NCBI GenBank assembly: GCA_963930775.1
Contig: OZ005696.1
Location: 9,230,980-9,294,979 of the forward strand
DNA: 64,000 bases
DNA from: Cliona cf. orientalis
Taxonomy: Eukaryota > Porifera > Demospongiae > Clionaida > Clionaidae
Direction: 5' to 3'
The first letter of the stretch is position 1. Each line of letters opens with the position of its first letter. The notes under the pieces were generated by a model. The model was given only the letters and a program-made list of their open reading frames with translations. It was not told where the DNA came from and did not search any database. Shown here in pieces: positions 49,301 to 63,200 of this stretch. The translations under genes and the position numbers were made by a program.

Positions 49301-50312
49301 TGAGCTAAAGCAGGCGATACTAGCTAGACATTGATAAAGGACTTCTTCAATACAATATGAAGTTTCCAACACTACTTCTGCTCCTTTTTCATCTTGAAGA
49401 AAACGTACTGGATAGTGCTCTTGAAGCTCTTGGTCAAGTCGAAAGAAGAGAAGGTACAGAGCTGGGCCAATGGTGAGGGCTGGTAGCATGTCTAAAAAGG
49501 CTGGCTGACCACCAACATCTGCCATATTGATCATTGTTAGATCTTCAAGTAGTCGCTTGAGATCTTCTGGACTGTCAGATTGAAGAATTGTGGTCAGGCT
49601 TTTGAAGGCATCATCAATTTCTGATTTCTCTGTGTCTGACAGTCTCTGAGTCACTAAGCTTTCCAGTTTAGTTGCGTCATTTGGTTGCTCATCTTGTTTT
49701 GTATTTTCTCCTGTGGGGTTGTTTGTTGATGCTGGAATGATAGCGGGATTGCTGAGATCAGGTGCTTCACTTTTTGAATGTTTGTTGCTGTCCTGCATTG
49801 AGGTTGGCTCATTGCTAGTTGCTGCAGTGGTACTGGCATTTTGTTTTGTGGTTGGCTCACTGCTAGTTGCTGGAGTGGTACTGGCACTTTGTTTGTGGAT
49901 TAGTTGGTAAAAGAGCTGAGCAAGATCCACTACATCATATGTATCTAGTTGTGTGTCCTCCTTTGAACTCTTCATAGACTTCCATTGTGATCCTGCAATA
50001 GCTACTTGCTCACTCGTCAGTTTTTTGATGATCACCTCATTTGTTTCCGCTACCCCAGTGCTTATTGAGGGTACACCTAGCTGGTCAAGGTTAATGATCT
50101 CCTTGAGTAAGCGTCGTCGGGTTGATGTCTTTCCGGAACGAGGAGGGCCAAAGTAGAGAAATTTTAGATATCGTAAAGTTAGGCATAGGCCTTTTGCGAG
50201 TGCTTCCTTGTAAGCTTCATAATGCTTCATAGTTTCAATACCTGCAAATTATTTAGTTAAAACATGGTATACTCTGTACGCACTGAGACTAGAAAATGCC
50301 ATATATGTAATA

Positions 50313-50706
50313 CCGTAGAATCCCGCGATTACGCCCCCCCTTTGTGCATGCTAGGATTGGCCAAAAGTGGGGAGGGGGCTTATACGCGGGATCCTTACAT
50401 TTCCGTGTGACGACCATTACCGATCGTCGAATGCCACGTGGGCGCGCGATCTCTGTACTTTCTCGGGCTGTTTGGTGGGCAAAACTCGAGAAAAACGACA
50501 AAGTAAGGCATAATATGACACAAATAGCTAGTTTGCTAGCTGTAGCTACTGTTTTTGTTGATTTATGCCAAATTATGGGCTCCATTTTACAGTCAGGGAG
50601 GGGGGGCTTATACGCGAGACAAAAGTACCTATGCAGGAACTTGAGCTAAAAATGCAGGGGGGGGGGCTTATGCGCGAGGGGGGGGCGTAATCGCGGGATT
50701 CTACGG
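50313..50706. mobile_element. MITE (TIR CCGTAGAATCCCGCG, TA target site), left duplicate
   Basis: The perfect inverted ends ccgtagaatcccgcgattac and gtaatcgcgggattctacgg are flanked by TA. It is 394 bp, GC-rich with G runs, and lies in the intron between the two Roc-COR exons of gene C. Confidence 0.85.
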
Positions 50707-51539
50707 TACATACAAATACCCAAATATCTCAAAATACTAGGTAATTTTGTGAAATTTCTAAGCATGAAAATCAGAATCTCCAGCAAATTATCTATCTAAT
50801 AAGACCAAGATTATTCATCAAATCAATTGTACATGCCAGAACCAGATATTTAAAAAATAGGCTATTTGTCAATCTTTCTTTCTTTCTTTCAAGCAAGCCT
50901 ACACACTAAGCAGAAAAAAAAATTGTCCGGAAACCACCATAGTATAATCGAGCTGGATGCACAGTAGAATCATACAATGCAAGCGGGCAGCCTAAACTTC
51001 GATTTTGCTAAAACGTTGGTAAAGGTCGTCACGTTTATGTGCGCGTGGGCGGAAAACATTGCAAATGCATGGCTTCCCTATACAAACATATTATGGGGAA
51101 ACTTCAAAGGGCCGTAACTTTAATTCTAAGGTGTGAATCAAAATTCCGCTTCCAAGAAACTTCTAGGTATGACCCATTCTGCATGCTCATATCAATAATT
51201 TGTCGTGAATGTTTTCCCAGAGTCTCAAACATTAATTTGCATTACTTTACATTAAATTCCTTTTTTTTCTACTTCTTAGTGTGTAACTAGTTTCTTGGGC
51301 TAGCTCAAGACTGCCTCCACCACTCATCTTACTTTGAGTATAAATCCATTCTATTGTGTAGCGCGCAGTGCAGTGGCACGCTAGTTTGGCGTTACCTCAA
51401 CTGTTACGTAATAGTGGGTGTGTACGGCACATTAACGATTGGGTGTGTCTGATGCGCCATTTTGTGATATATAGTGCATGCTCGGAATGTGTTGCCATGG
51501 CGAAGTCATGTGACAGCACCTGGCCCTAGGCGCCTAGGG

Positions 51540-51752
51540 TATAGGCGAGCTAGCTATCTACTCGTACATCGCTAGCGCGTGCAGCGGTGCGCTGGATCGA
51601 TCATGGATATGAAGGTGCAAGGCTCGAAGAGTGGTAAGGCGCTAGGCATAGGCGAGCTACTCGCTAGTGTGTGCAGCACTATAGTGCTCTGCTGGATCAA
51701 TCATAGATATCATACCATCATACGAAGGTGCAAGGCTTGAGGAGCAGTAACA
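51540..51752. repeat. Degenerate direct repeat in gene C intron
   Basis: Two neighbouring units of about 95-105 bp each run from taggcgagct through ctggatc.atcat.gatat to gaaggtgcaaggct.ga. The same pair recurs 7,699 bp to the right with the tandem duplication. Confidence 0.6.
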
Positions 51753-53984
51753 TACAGATCATAAAATTATGCCAGGTAGCTAGCTGCTCCCAACAATAAA
51801 ACTTGGTTTTCTCTTTAAGCGCAAGAGTCTCATCACTACTTGGGCCGCCTAAAGCAGCCTTTTTTGTCAGCCTGCTTCATCATAATACCGTAGGTCGATT
51901 CTTTTGATTGCGAATTGCGAACTTTTACATAAGATGCAATCAAAAGAATTACTGGAAAAAGAATATGCAATGAAGAATATTACACGTGATCACACCCCTT
52001 TTGCGTATGTGCTCACTTGTTATCCCAAACATGCACGCATTATTGATATCACGCGTGCTCGATCTACTTGCATGCATGTACATACAGCCGTCCATCGTCA
52101 AGTCTTCTTCAATTCTTTAAGCCAACTGCCAATCTGCCAACAGCATAGCTGACGCCAAACAAAGCGCAACTGTCGCCCGAGCAGTATGGCATTCTGTTAA
52201 TAACCCACCCTACATGCAGCCTAACAAGCCACACCTCTATAGCTAAGATTGAGGGTGTGGCTTTCTCGTTAGGTTATATATTTGCAATCATTAGAATCGC
52301 AATCTCGCTTACATATAGCACCATTCGCAATCATTTAACTACGCATTCAAAACCCAACCTACTATCAATGCAAGTTAATGAGGGGCATGGCTAAGAATTT
52401 TGTGGGAGACATTCATGCAGGGTTGTTCCCTAGTTGTCATGATGGTTCAGGTTTATCAGTTTTATTCAATCACATTATTACAGGTTATTTTTGCACCCCT
52501 CAAAAAGCAACTGTAGGGATGTATAGTAGATGCGATTATCACTTGTTTGTGTACTTTTTGATCCTGCCATCCCTACTTCATTTTTCAATTTTATTCAATT
52601 GTTTTTATACTTGTAATATTATTACTGTACTAATAATATTATTATATAAAATTAATCCTACGGTACAATGACTTACCAACAATAATGCCAGGTAAACCTT
52701 TTTGGCCAAGCCAGAGCTTGTGCTGCTCTGTCATTTCACTGTAGACTCGGCGGTCACTGGTGCAGATCAGAAGTCTTCCATCTTCTGAAATGATTGCTGG
52801 GTGAACATCGTCATGCTCTGGACAAAGAAAGGCTATTTCCGGAATTGAATTGTTGTAGTTCAGCTTTTGCGATGCCTTTCGTATTCCAGTGAGGATTATC
52901 TCGCAAATCAACGGACAAATTTCTTTGTACATCTGATGGACACGGTCAGTGCTTGCACCCTCAGGGAGCTCAAGCTCAATGGTGGCATAAAAAAAGGAAG
53001 AAAAAGGATCTGTTATTGTGACGCAGCCTGGATTATCTCCAGGAAGAGCAAACTGAACTCTATTGCGAGAAACTTGCACAGGGTAGCCATCCTCTTCAAG
53101 AAGCTCCCACTTTGCTTCAGTGATGAGAGATGCAAGAAGAAAGCAGTAAACTCCAAGCTTGGGGCCGTCTCGACCAAAGTAGAAGAGAAGAGCGGGGATG
53201 ACTAGCGATGAAGGACCTGCCACAAGACGTGGTATGCCTTGTTTCCTCAGGAGGCAGGGCATGAGATATTCACCTTTCCCAACCTCTGCCATGATCCTCA
53301 GGTGCTTGAGGATCAAGATCAGATGCTCCTTCATGAAAAGCTTAGGGACATAATGGGACGAGAACTGTTCAAGTATCTCCGCCGTCACGATTCCACATTT
53401 CACAAATTTTTTCAGAGCACCAAGACTTGACTTTGCTTGCAATGATAGGCTGTGCACCACGAGCTCGGTGATTTTGTCGAGGATGGCCTGGGAATCAATG
53501 AATATGACATTCGGAAGAACTTCTTCATAGTAGAAGATCAGCTTCAGCCCATGAAGGTACTTCAGTGCTGCCTCATATGATTCTCGTGTGAAATTGTAGG
53601 TAGCTGCTATTTCAAAGCACTCTTCTTTGCTCATCACCGATTTTCGTTGCTCCTTGGCCATTCGCTGAAAGGCCATTTCCAAGGGAATGTATTGAAGTGG
53701 AATTTTTTTCGGTTTCAATTTGCGCAACTTTATAATTGCTTTCTCCCTCAAAATGGATATCACTTTCTCATCTTCATTTCTTGGTGTTTTTACATTGACA
53801 GTAAGCAGTAGTGACTCTCCATCGACAATATTATCTTCCATCTCCTGAGGTATTATGCTTCGAAGCTTTTTCTCCTTCATTTCTATGCTCTCCTGTGGGC
53901 ACTCGTGTGCGAGATCTTTATGCGTGCCCACAAATGCAATCATTGGACGTGTGTTGTGGTCACAGGTTGATCGTATTACCCTTA

Positions 53985-54003
53985 CCCAGGGGGGGGGGGG
54001 GGG
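53985..54003. other. Tandem-duplication junction (ccca plus 15 G)
   Basis: The sequence switches from GTPase coding sequence (cgtattaccctta) to ccca, then a G run, then the MITE end tgcaatcgcagg. At the matching place in the right unit (61,683) the coding sequence continues without interruption. Confidence 0.9.
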
Positions 54004-54255
54004 TGCAATCGCAGGATTCTATGGTAATAGTGAACATTTACAGTAACTGTACAGTATTATTATTGAAACAGTTATCTAACAAACCTTACTCACAAAAAAT
54101 TGTATAATGATATTAAAGCTGCATACTTTAGGGTATACGTAGAGATGCACTTATAATAATTATCATAATTATTATGGATAAGATTGCATGAAATAATAAT
54201 AATATTATTATTGTGTGCTGGTAACTGTCTGCAAAACATTCTGAGACAATGCAAG

Positions 54256-57200
54256 CTATACTTTGTTCTTCTTGGCCACTGGTGTGTCTTCTCCCTCGCT
54301 ATACGACCGAGAATGTTTCCCTGTGATGGAGCTACTGCTGGAGTGATCCGTGTCTGTACTACATGTACTTTGCTGTGGGAGTTGTTCTGCTAGCTGTGCA
54401 TGTTCAACCAAGGGTGACTTGAGAGCATTGGCCACAGCTGCCCATGAGGGTTTGGGCCTTCCATTCCTCAACCAGTACTTGATCATGGCAGTGAGACAGT
54501 CATCTGGATTCTGATTGTTTGCTTTGCCGATGGAGTCCAGTGTACCAGCTGAGATACCCAGTTTGAGACCAATGTTGAACCACTTCACCCTGGCCTCCCA
54601 CACTGCCTCCAAGACATCGGCAAGATGGTCTATGGTGAGCTTTCCTGGAACAAAAATGATCATCAGTATGATGATATTATTATAAATCACAAGCAATATC
54701 CAGAGAGCAAATGATATTTATTTTAAATCATAAGCAATCCAAAGAAAATAAACATACCAGTTGTGGAGGAAGTGACTTACCTTAATTATTGTTATTTGTG
54801 CTATTTTTAGTATCATGCATTGCAGTGTCATGCATACATCATACGTTTGCGTATGTGCATTCTCTCTGCATGTCTGTCAGTTGAATGACATTAAACAGTC
54901 TTATTGATCTAAGTAAGAACTACGACACTACACAAACTATGGAGCACATGCAGAGAAAATCACTATTATTATGTGTAATACCATTAGGTGTGCTTGAAGA
55001 TGCCAGAATTTCTGAGTGTGGTCTGTTGTTAATAACATTCTGTTCATCCTGAATGTAAAATTTTACATTATTAATGCAGAGAGAACTTTTATTACTGTAA
55101 CAGCTAGCTAGCCTAGTTTCCCACCTCATTGTGTGCACATTCAGGTTGGAAAACAGTTGTAGATGAAATTTTAGATCTAGATGTGCCAATTTCATCCTAT
55201 AATAATTATTATTATAAGGCCAGACCAATTAAATCAGTTGTTGCATGGATTCACTCGCTCCAATTTTTGGGCAAACAGAAAAAAATTTAATCAAGTTGGG
55301 TGAAGCTTATGTACAGTAGAGTGGTTTTTGTCCCTTGATTCCTTGGTCCTAGATAATCACATTAGTCTGTCTTAATTAGATTGTGGTCTATAATCACACC
55401 CCAATTAATTTCTTTTTTTTTCTTTTTTTTCGATCGCTCGGTCCAATTTTTACCTCACAATATCCGAGCAACAACAAATTAAATTGGTCTGGCCTAATCA
55501 GTGTGCAAAAGAAAAACATATGCTATGCACTAACAGTCATAATAGTAATAACTCACTTTGAACCAGAATAAGTGCTTGTCTTCTTTGAAATCGAAATTGA
55601 CTTGGCTTTTGAGACATTCAGCGTAATGTCCTTTGTCGTCCCTAGTCACTATCATGAAGTGATCGTTATGAGAGTCCTCCAGGTTACAGGTGAAGGCTAG
55701 TTTGAATGGTTGCTCCAACGATACTTGCAGTGGTCTGTATGGCTTGTATTTCATGTTCAATATGACTGTTTCTAATGCTTGAACGACTGTTTTGCGTACT
55801 TTGGAGCAAATAACCTCTAGAGTTATTTCACTTCTTGCCTTTGGATGCTGTTCAATGTGAACCATTATGTATTGCGGTCGAGATACAAGTGTGGCAAAGA
55901 ATGCTCCATCAATGATGAATTTTGCTTTATTCCTCATCACTTGATCGCCACACAACTTCCACCTTGGAGACATTGAATCAAGTTGAGTTATTAGGCGGGC
56001 CACACCAGCACAGAAGACTCCAAATGGAACGAATCCACCAGCAAAATGTATGAAAATAGGAGAAGGTGTTGCTTCTAACATACAGGATTGGCAAAGTAAT
56101 TCACTTTCTGAAGCATACTTCATCACGGCTGGCATGATGAACTTTGGCTCAGGCTCTGGCTCACTGGAGGAAGCTACTTTCTCATCTTGCTTCACCTCTG
56201 CCAAAATGTTGTGGTGTTTAAGAACATCTACTAGCTGATTCAGCTCGAGAAGACTGCTTTGGGGATGATCTGTTGTATCCTGGATGTGTTGGGGATGATC
56301 TGTTGTATCCTTGATGTGTGACAAAGTGAAGAGGCCTCTTTGGTGGAACTGTTCAATTTTACCTTCTGTTATGGCTCTACTCGCTTTTTGAAATTTGTCG
56401 ATGATGAGCTTGCTAATACTTTCAAAGATGACCTGGGGATTGCAAATGACTGTATCTTTCATTGAGGGAATGTTGGTGTAGTGCATCAGGCTGCCTATGT
56501 TGTGATGAAAGAACCAAATGGCTTCTTCTACCGAAGTGGGCATTAATAATCGTTCAGCAATTTCTTCACACTGAGCGAGGCTTAGCACAGGCTTGTTTAG
56601 TAGATTCACTACTACTCTGAACATGAGCCATGATGCTGGAATTGGAATCCTAGGAAAGTATTCTTCGATTTTCCCTTCAATGTCATTGCGAATATCTGCC
56701 ATTTCTGAATCTTCTGTACCGTTCTTATTATTGACCGTGAATGCCATTTTATTTTTTAGTGGCTTCAGTAGTAGTCCTTCCTTGTACAACTTCGTAGCCT
56801 TGAATTTATCTTCTAGTGTTCCTTGTATCTGTGAAATCTTTTCATCATCCACTTTATCCTTGTATGTACCGAAGAGCAGAGCTCTACTTGTGAACTGTGA
56901 AATCTTTTCATCATCTACTTTATCCTTGTACGTACCAAAGAGCAGAGCTCTATTTGATGCAGTAGACTTTGATGCCACCTTGGCATCAGCTTGTGAGTGT
57001 GAGCTAAAGCAGGCGATACTAGCTAGACATTGATAAAGGACTTCTTCAATACAATATGAAGTTTCCAACACTACTTCTGCTCCTTTTTCATCTTGAAGAA
57101 AACGTACTGGATAGTGCTCTTGAAGCTCTTGGTCAAGTCGAAAGAAGAGAAGGTACAGAGCTGGGCCAATGGTGAGGGCTGGTAGCATGTCTAAAAAGGC

Positions 57201-60200
57201 TGGCTGACCACCAACATCTGCCATATTGATCATTGTTAGATCTTCAAGTAGTCGCTTGAGATCTTCTGGACTGTCAGATTGAAGAATTGTGGTCAGGCTT
57301 TTGAAGGCATCATCAATTTCTGATTTCTCTGTGTCTGACAGTCTCTGAGTCACTAAGCTTTCCAGTTTAGTTGCGTCATTTGGTTGCTCATCTTGTTTTG
57401 TATTTTCTCCTGTGGGGTTGTTTGTTGATGCTGGAATGATAGCGGGATTGCTGAGATCAGGTGCTTCACTTTTTGAATGTTTGTTGCTGTCCTGCATTGA
57501 GGTTGGCTCATTGCTAGTTGCTGCAGTGGTACTGGCATTTTGTTTTGTGGTTGGCTCACTGCTAGTTGCTGGAGTGGTACTGGCACTTTGTTTGTGGATT
57601 AGTTGGTAAAAGAGCTGAGCAAGATCCACTACATCATATGTATCTAGTTGTGTGTCCTCCTTTGAACTCTTCATAGACTTCCATTGTGATCCTGCAATAG
57701 CTACTTGCTCACTCGTCAGTTTTTTGATGATCACCTCATTTGTTTCCGCTACCCCAGTGCTTATTGAGGGTACACCTAGCTGGTCAAGGTTAATGATCTC
57801 CTTGAGTAAGCGTCGTCGGGTTGATGTCTTTCCGGAACGAGGAGGGCCAAAGTAGAGAAATTTTAGATATCGTAAAGTTAGGCATAGGCCTTTTGCGAGT
57901 GCTTCCTTGTAAGCTTCATAATGCTTCATAGTTTCAATACCTGCAAATTATTTAGTTAAAACATGGTATACTCTGTACGCACTGAGACTAGAAAATGCCA
58001 TATATGTAATACCGTAGAATCCCGCGATTACGCCCCCCCTTTGTGCATGCTAGGATTGGCCAAAAGTGGGGAGGGGGCTTATACGCGGGATCCTTACATT
58101 TCCGTGTGACGACCATTACCGATCGTCGAATGCCACGTGGGCGCGCGATCTCTGTACTTTCTCGGGCTGTTTGGTGGGCAAAACTCGAGAAAAACGACAA
58201 AGTAAGGCATAATATGACACAAATAGCTAGTTTGCTAGCTGTAGCTACTGTTTTTGTTGATTTATGCCAAATTATGGGCTCCATTTTACAGTCAGGGAGG
58301 GGGGGCTTATACGCGAGACAAAAGTACCTATGCAGGAACTTGAGCTAAAAATGCAGGGGGGGGGGCTTATGCGCGAGGGGGGGGCGTAATCGCGGGATTC
58401 TACGGTACATACAAATACCCAAATATCTCAAAATACTAGGTAATTTTGTGAAATTTCTAAGCATGAAAATCAGAATCTCCAGCAAATTATCTATCTAATA
58501 AGACCAAGATTATTCATCAAATCAATTGTACATGCCAGAACCAGATATTTAAAAAATAGGCTATTTGTCAATCTTTCTTTCTTTCTTTCAAGCAAGCCTA
58601 CACACTAAGCAGAAAAAAAAATTGTCCGGAAACCACCATAGTATAATCGAGCTGGATGCACAGTAGAATCATACAATGCAAGCGGGCAGCCTAAACTTCG
58701 ATTTTGCTAAAACGTTGGTAAAGGTCGTCACGTTTATGTGCGCGTGGGCGGAAAACATTGCAAATGCATGGCTTCCCTATACAAACATATTATGGGGAAA
58801 CTTCAAAGGGCCGTAACTTTAATTCTAAGGTGTGAATCAAAATTCCGCTTCCAAGAAACTTCTAGGTATGACCCATTCTGCATGCTCATATCAATAATTT
58901 GTCGTGAATGTTTTCCCAGAGTCTCAAACATTAATTTGCATTACTTTACATTAAATTCCTTTTTTTTCTACTTCTTAGTGTGTAACTAGTTTCTTGGGCT
59001 AGCTCAAGACTGCCTCCACCACTCATCTTACTTTGAGTATAAATCCATTCTATTGTGTAGCGCGCAGTGCAGTGGCACGCTAGTTTGGCGTTACCTCAAC
59101 TGTTACGTAATAGTGGGTGTGTACGGCACATTAACGATTGGGTGTGTCTGATGCGCCATTTTGTGATATATAGTGCATGCTCGGAATGTGTTGCCATGGC
59201 GAAGTCATGTGACAGCACCTGGCCCTAGGCGCCTAGGGTATAGGCGAGCTAGCTATCTACTCGTACATCGCTAGCGCGTGCAGCGGTGCGCTGGATCGAT
59301 CATGGATATGAAGGTGCAAGGCTCGAAGAGTGGTAAGGCGCTAGGCATAGGCGAGCTACTCGCTAGTGTGTGCAGCACTATAGTGCTCTGCTGGATCAAT
59401 CATAGATATCATACCATCATACGAAGGTGCAAGGCTTGAGGAGCAGTAACGTACAGATCATAAAATTATGCCAGGTAGCTAGCTGCTCCCAACAATAAAA
59501 CTTGGTTTTCTCTTTAAGCGCAAGAGTCTCATCACTACTTGGGCCGCCTAAAGCAGCCTTTTTTGTCAGCCTGCTTCATCATAATACCGTAGGTCGATTC
59601 TTTTGATTGCGAATTGCGAACTTTTACATAAGATGCAATCAAAAGAATTACTGGAAAAAGAATATGCAATGAAGAATATTACACGTGATCACACCCCTTT
59701 TGCGTATGTGCTCACTTGTTATCCCAAACATGCACGCATTATTGATATCACGCGTGCTCGATCTACTTGCATGCATGTACATACAGCCGTCCATCGTCAA
59801 GTCTTCTTCAATTCTTTAAGCCAACTGCCAATCTGCCAACAGCATAGCTGACGCCAAACAAAGCGCAACTGTCGCCCGAGCAGTATGGCATTCTGTTAAT
59901 AACCCACCCTACATGCAGCCTAACAAGCCACACCTCTATAGCTAAGATTGAGGGTGTGGCTTTCTCGTTAGGTTATATATTTGCAATCATTAGAATCGCA
60001 ATCTCGCTTACATATAGCACCATTCGCAATCATTTAACTACGCATTCAAAACCCAACCTACTATCAATGCAAGTTAATGAGGGGCATGGCTAAGAATTTT
60101 GTGGGAGACATTCATGCAGGGTTGTTCCCTAGTTGTCACGATGGTTCAGGTTTATCAGTTTTATTCAATCACATTATTACAGGTTATTTTTGCACCCCTC

Positions 60201-63200
60201 AAAAAGCAACTGTAGGGATGTATAGTAGATGCGATTATCACTTGTTTGTGTACTTTTTGATCCTGCCATCCCTACTTCATTTTTCAATTTTATTCAATTG
60301 TTTTTATACTTGTAATATTATTACTGTACTAATAATATTATTATATAAAATTAATCCTACGGTACAATGACTTACCAACAATAATGCCAGGTAAACCTTT
60401 TTGGCCAAGCCAGAGCTTGTGCTGCTCTGTCATTTCACTGTAGACTCGGCGGTCACTGGTGCAGATCAGAAGTCTTCCATCTTCTGAAATGATTGCTGGG
60501 TGAACATCGTCATGCTCTGGACAAAGAAAGGCTATTTCCGGAATTGAATTGTTGTAGTTCAGCTTTTGCGATGCCTTTCGTATTCCAGTGAGGATTATCT
60601 CGCAAATCAACGGACAAATTTCTTTGTACATCTGATGGACACGGTCAGTGCTTGCACCCTCAGGGAGCTCAAGCTCAATGGTGGCATAAAAAAAGGAAGA
60701 AAAAGGATCTGTTATTGTGACGCAGCCTGGATTATCTCCAGGAAGAGCAAACTGAACTCTATTGCGAGAAACTTGCACAGGGTAGCCATCCTCTTCAAGA
60801 AGCTCCCACTTTGCTTCAGTGATGAGAGATGCAAGAAGAAAGCAGTAAACTCCAAGCTTGGGGCCGTCTCGACCAAAGTAGAAGAGAAGAGCGGGGATGA
60901 CTAGCGATGAAGGACCTGCCACAAGACGTGGTATGCCTTGTTTCCTCAGGAGGCAGGGCATGAGATATTCACCTTTCCCAACCTCTGCCATGATCCTCAG
61001 GTGCTTGAGGATCAAGATCAGATGCTCCTTCATGAAAAGCTTAGGGACATAATGGGACGAGAACTGTTCAAGTATCTCCGCCGTCACGATTCCACATTTC
61101 ACAAATTTTTTCAGAGCACCAAGACTTGACTTTGCTTGCAATGATAGGCTGTGCACCACGAGCTCGGTGATTTTGTCGAGGATGGCCTGGGAATCAATGA
61201 ATATGACATTCGGAAGAACTTCTTCATAGTAGAAGATCAGCTTCAGCCCATGAAGGTACTTCAGTGCTGCCTCATATGATTCTCGTGTGAAATTGTAGGT
61301 AGCTGCTATTTCAAAGCACTCTTCTTTGCTCATCACCGATTTTCGTTGCTCCTTGGCCATTCGCTGAAAGGCCATTTCCAAGGGAATGTATTGAAGTGGA
61401 ATTTTTTTCGGTTTCAATTTGCGCAACTTTATAATTGCTTTCTCCCTCAAAATGGATATCACTTTCTCATCTTCATTTCTTGGTGTTTTTACATTGACAG
61501 TAAGCAGTAGTGACTCTCCATCGACAATATTATCTTCCATCTCCTGAGGTATTATGCTTCGAAGCTTTTTCTCCTTCATTTCTATGCTCTCCTGTGGGCA
61601 CTCGTGTGCGAGATCTTTATGCGTGCCCACAAATGCAATCATTGGACGTGTGTTGTGGTCACAGGTTGATCGTATTACCCTTATGCAGTGGCGAAGTGTA
61701 TCCAAGTGTGTAAAAGGTGAATCGAATGGCTCTCCAACGCGTTCTCCTCTGGTGTAGAACTCGACTTTCGGGAAGCTGTCCAAGGGCTCACTGAGCTTCA
61801 CTATCATTATGCCAAGCATGGTATTTTTGATGAATACAGGGAGGACCTCGTGAAACATGGGCAGGCCTCCTGTATCATCGACGTCAAGCAAATCTTTATC
61901 ATTGAGATCTGATTTCTTCTTTGCTCCTGCCCGCATTCGACTCAGGTACTGCCTCTTCATAGCACGACGAACACTCCATGTTTCCTCTCTTCGTAAGGCA
62001 TCTACTTTGACAGCTGATGATGGCTGCCTCGTAGTTTCCTTCTGACTAGGAGATGATGAACTAGCTAAACTGTTCAAGTCATCTCTAATCTCGGCTTGGG
62101 TAGAGGGTTTAGCAACAGCTTCACTATAAGTTGATGACTCAGCTGTTGCTACAAGCATGTCAGAATAGTGGTCGTCGGTGATTCGTACAAAGTGGTCGTC
62201 GCTCATTCCTGCCTTATAGTGAGCTACAGCTCTCACTGGCTTCTTTGCACATGGAGTGCTTTCTCGTATCGATGGAGGATCTTCCTTGAGGAAAGCTGCA
62301 AGGACGTGTGTTTTTCCTGATCCTCCCACCCCTAAGAGTAAGGCACTGCCATTTCGTAATGATACTTCACCCTCCATCATGGCTGCATCAAAGCACTGCT
62401 GGGTTTTCTCATTAACTGAAAATAGAATAAATTTACATAATCGGTAAGGGTTGCTGGTATTACATGTACACTATTACCAATCGATAAAGAACATGGCTCT
62501 CATGCACACTTAGTCCCGTCCCCAGACCCCACCCCCAAAAGGAGGAAAGAGTGGTACATATCGAGCGATTTTTGGGGCACACAGGATGCAGCATGTCATG
62601 TGATCATCATGACAATGCATCCTTTTGGCATGGCAATGCATCAATGGCTCTCACGTGCAGCAATAGTTGGCTGTCACGCTGTATCACATGATAATCACAT
62701 GCAAGCCACATGGTGTGAATCTAACTGGTGTGACAGAATTCAGAAATGCAAGGTCAGCAAGCCCCAGAAAGCACTCGATATATATGTACCAGACCCTTTC
62801 CTCTTCTTGGGGGGTGGGGTCTGGGGACAAGAATATGGCACACTCTCTATATTATTACACAATTACTACACCATAGTAGCTACATGCACATAACTCAAAT
62901 CATGCAACGTATTAATACAGTCCAACCTCGATTATCCGAACCTCGATTATCCGAACTCGAGATCCGAAGAAAATGCAGGGTCAAAGTACACATTGTGACC
63001 ACGTGACCCAATTGCGCATGCGCAGTAAACCTACGTCGCGTAGTTGCCACGCGAGAACCAGCTGCTGCGCTGCTATTAAATCTAGTTCTAACACTCAAAG
63101 AAGTAAAAGAAACGCAAGGTAAATGTTCTATCAATCGAGGATGAGATTAAAATCGTCAAAATGCTCGATAAGTCTGTCATATGTACGTTTTTACATGCAT

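Larger units (their letters stand above)
46290..53984. repeat. Tandem duplication, left unit (7,699-bp period)
   Basis: Every position compared in 46,305-53,984 recurs 7,699 bp further right. Only two base differences were noticed (51752 A against 59451 G; 52440 T against 60139 C). The unit ends at 53984 inside the coding exon of the first Roc-COR module and joins through ccca to a 15-G run. Confidence 0.92.
46557..53984 (-). pseudogene. Death-domain Roc-COR gene C, 5'-truncated by the duplication junction
   Basis: It carries the same exons as the 3' part of gene B: 52677..53984 (first Roc-COR, cut), 47858..50241 (second Roc-COR), 47283..47349 (linker), 46557..46945 (death domain), all complement. 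The first exon is broken at 53984, just upstream of IAFVGTHKDL. The P-loop, the DTGG motif and all N-terminal death-fold exons are therefore missing. Upstream of the break lies the 3' end of gene B. If the junction is real, this copy has no normal promoter or start, though the second Roc-COR exon and the death domain remain intact and could be expressed from a new start (MKHYEAYKE at 50,230). Confidence 0.75.
53989..61683. repeat. Tandem duplication, right unit (7,699-bp period)
   Basis: Second unit of the near-identical direct repeat. It begins in the G run at the junction and holds the 3' part of gene B. Beyond 61,683 the sequence is unique and completes the GTPase exon. Confidence 0.92.

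Noticed and set aside
48894..49334. Plus-strand open frame of 146 codons (and its copy at 56,593)
   Set aside because: Antisense of the second Roc-COR exon; Ser/Leu-rich shadow sequence.
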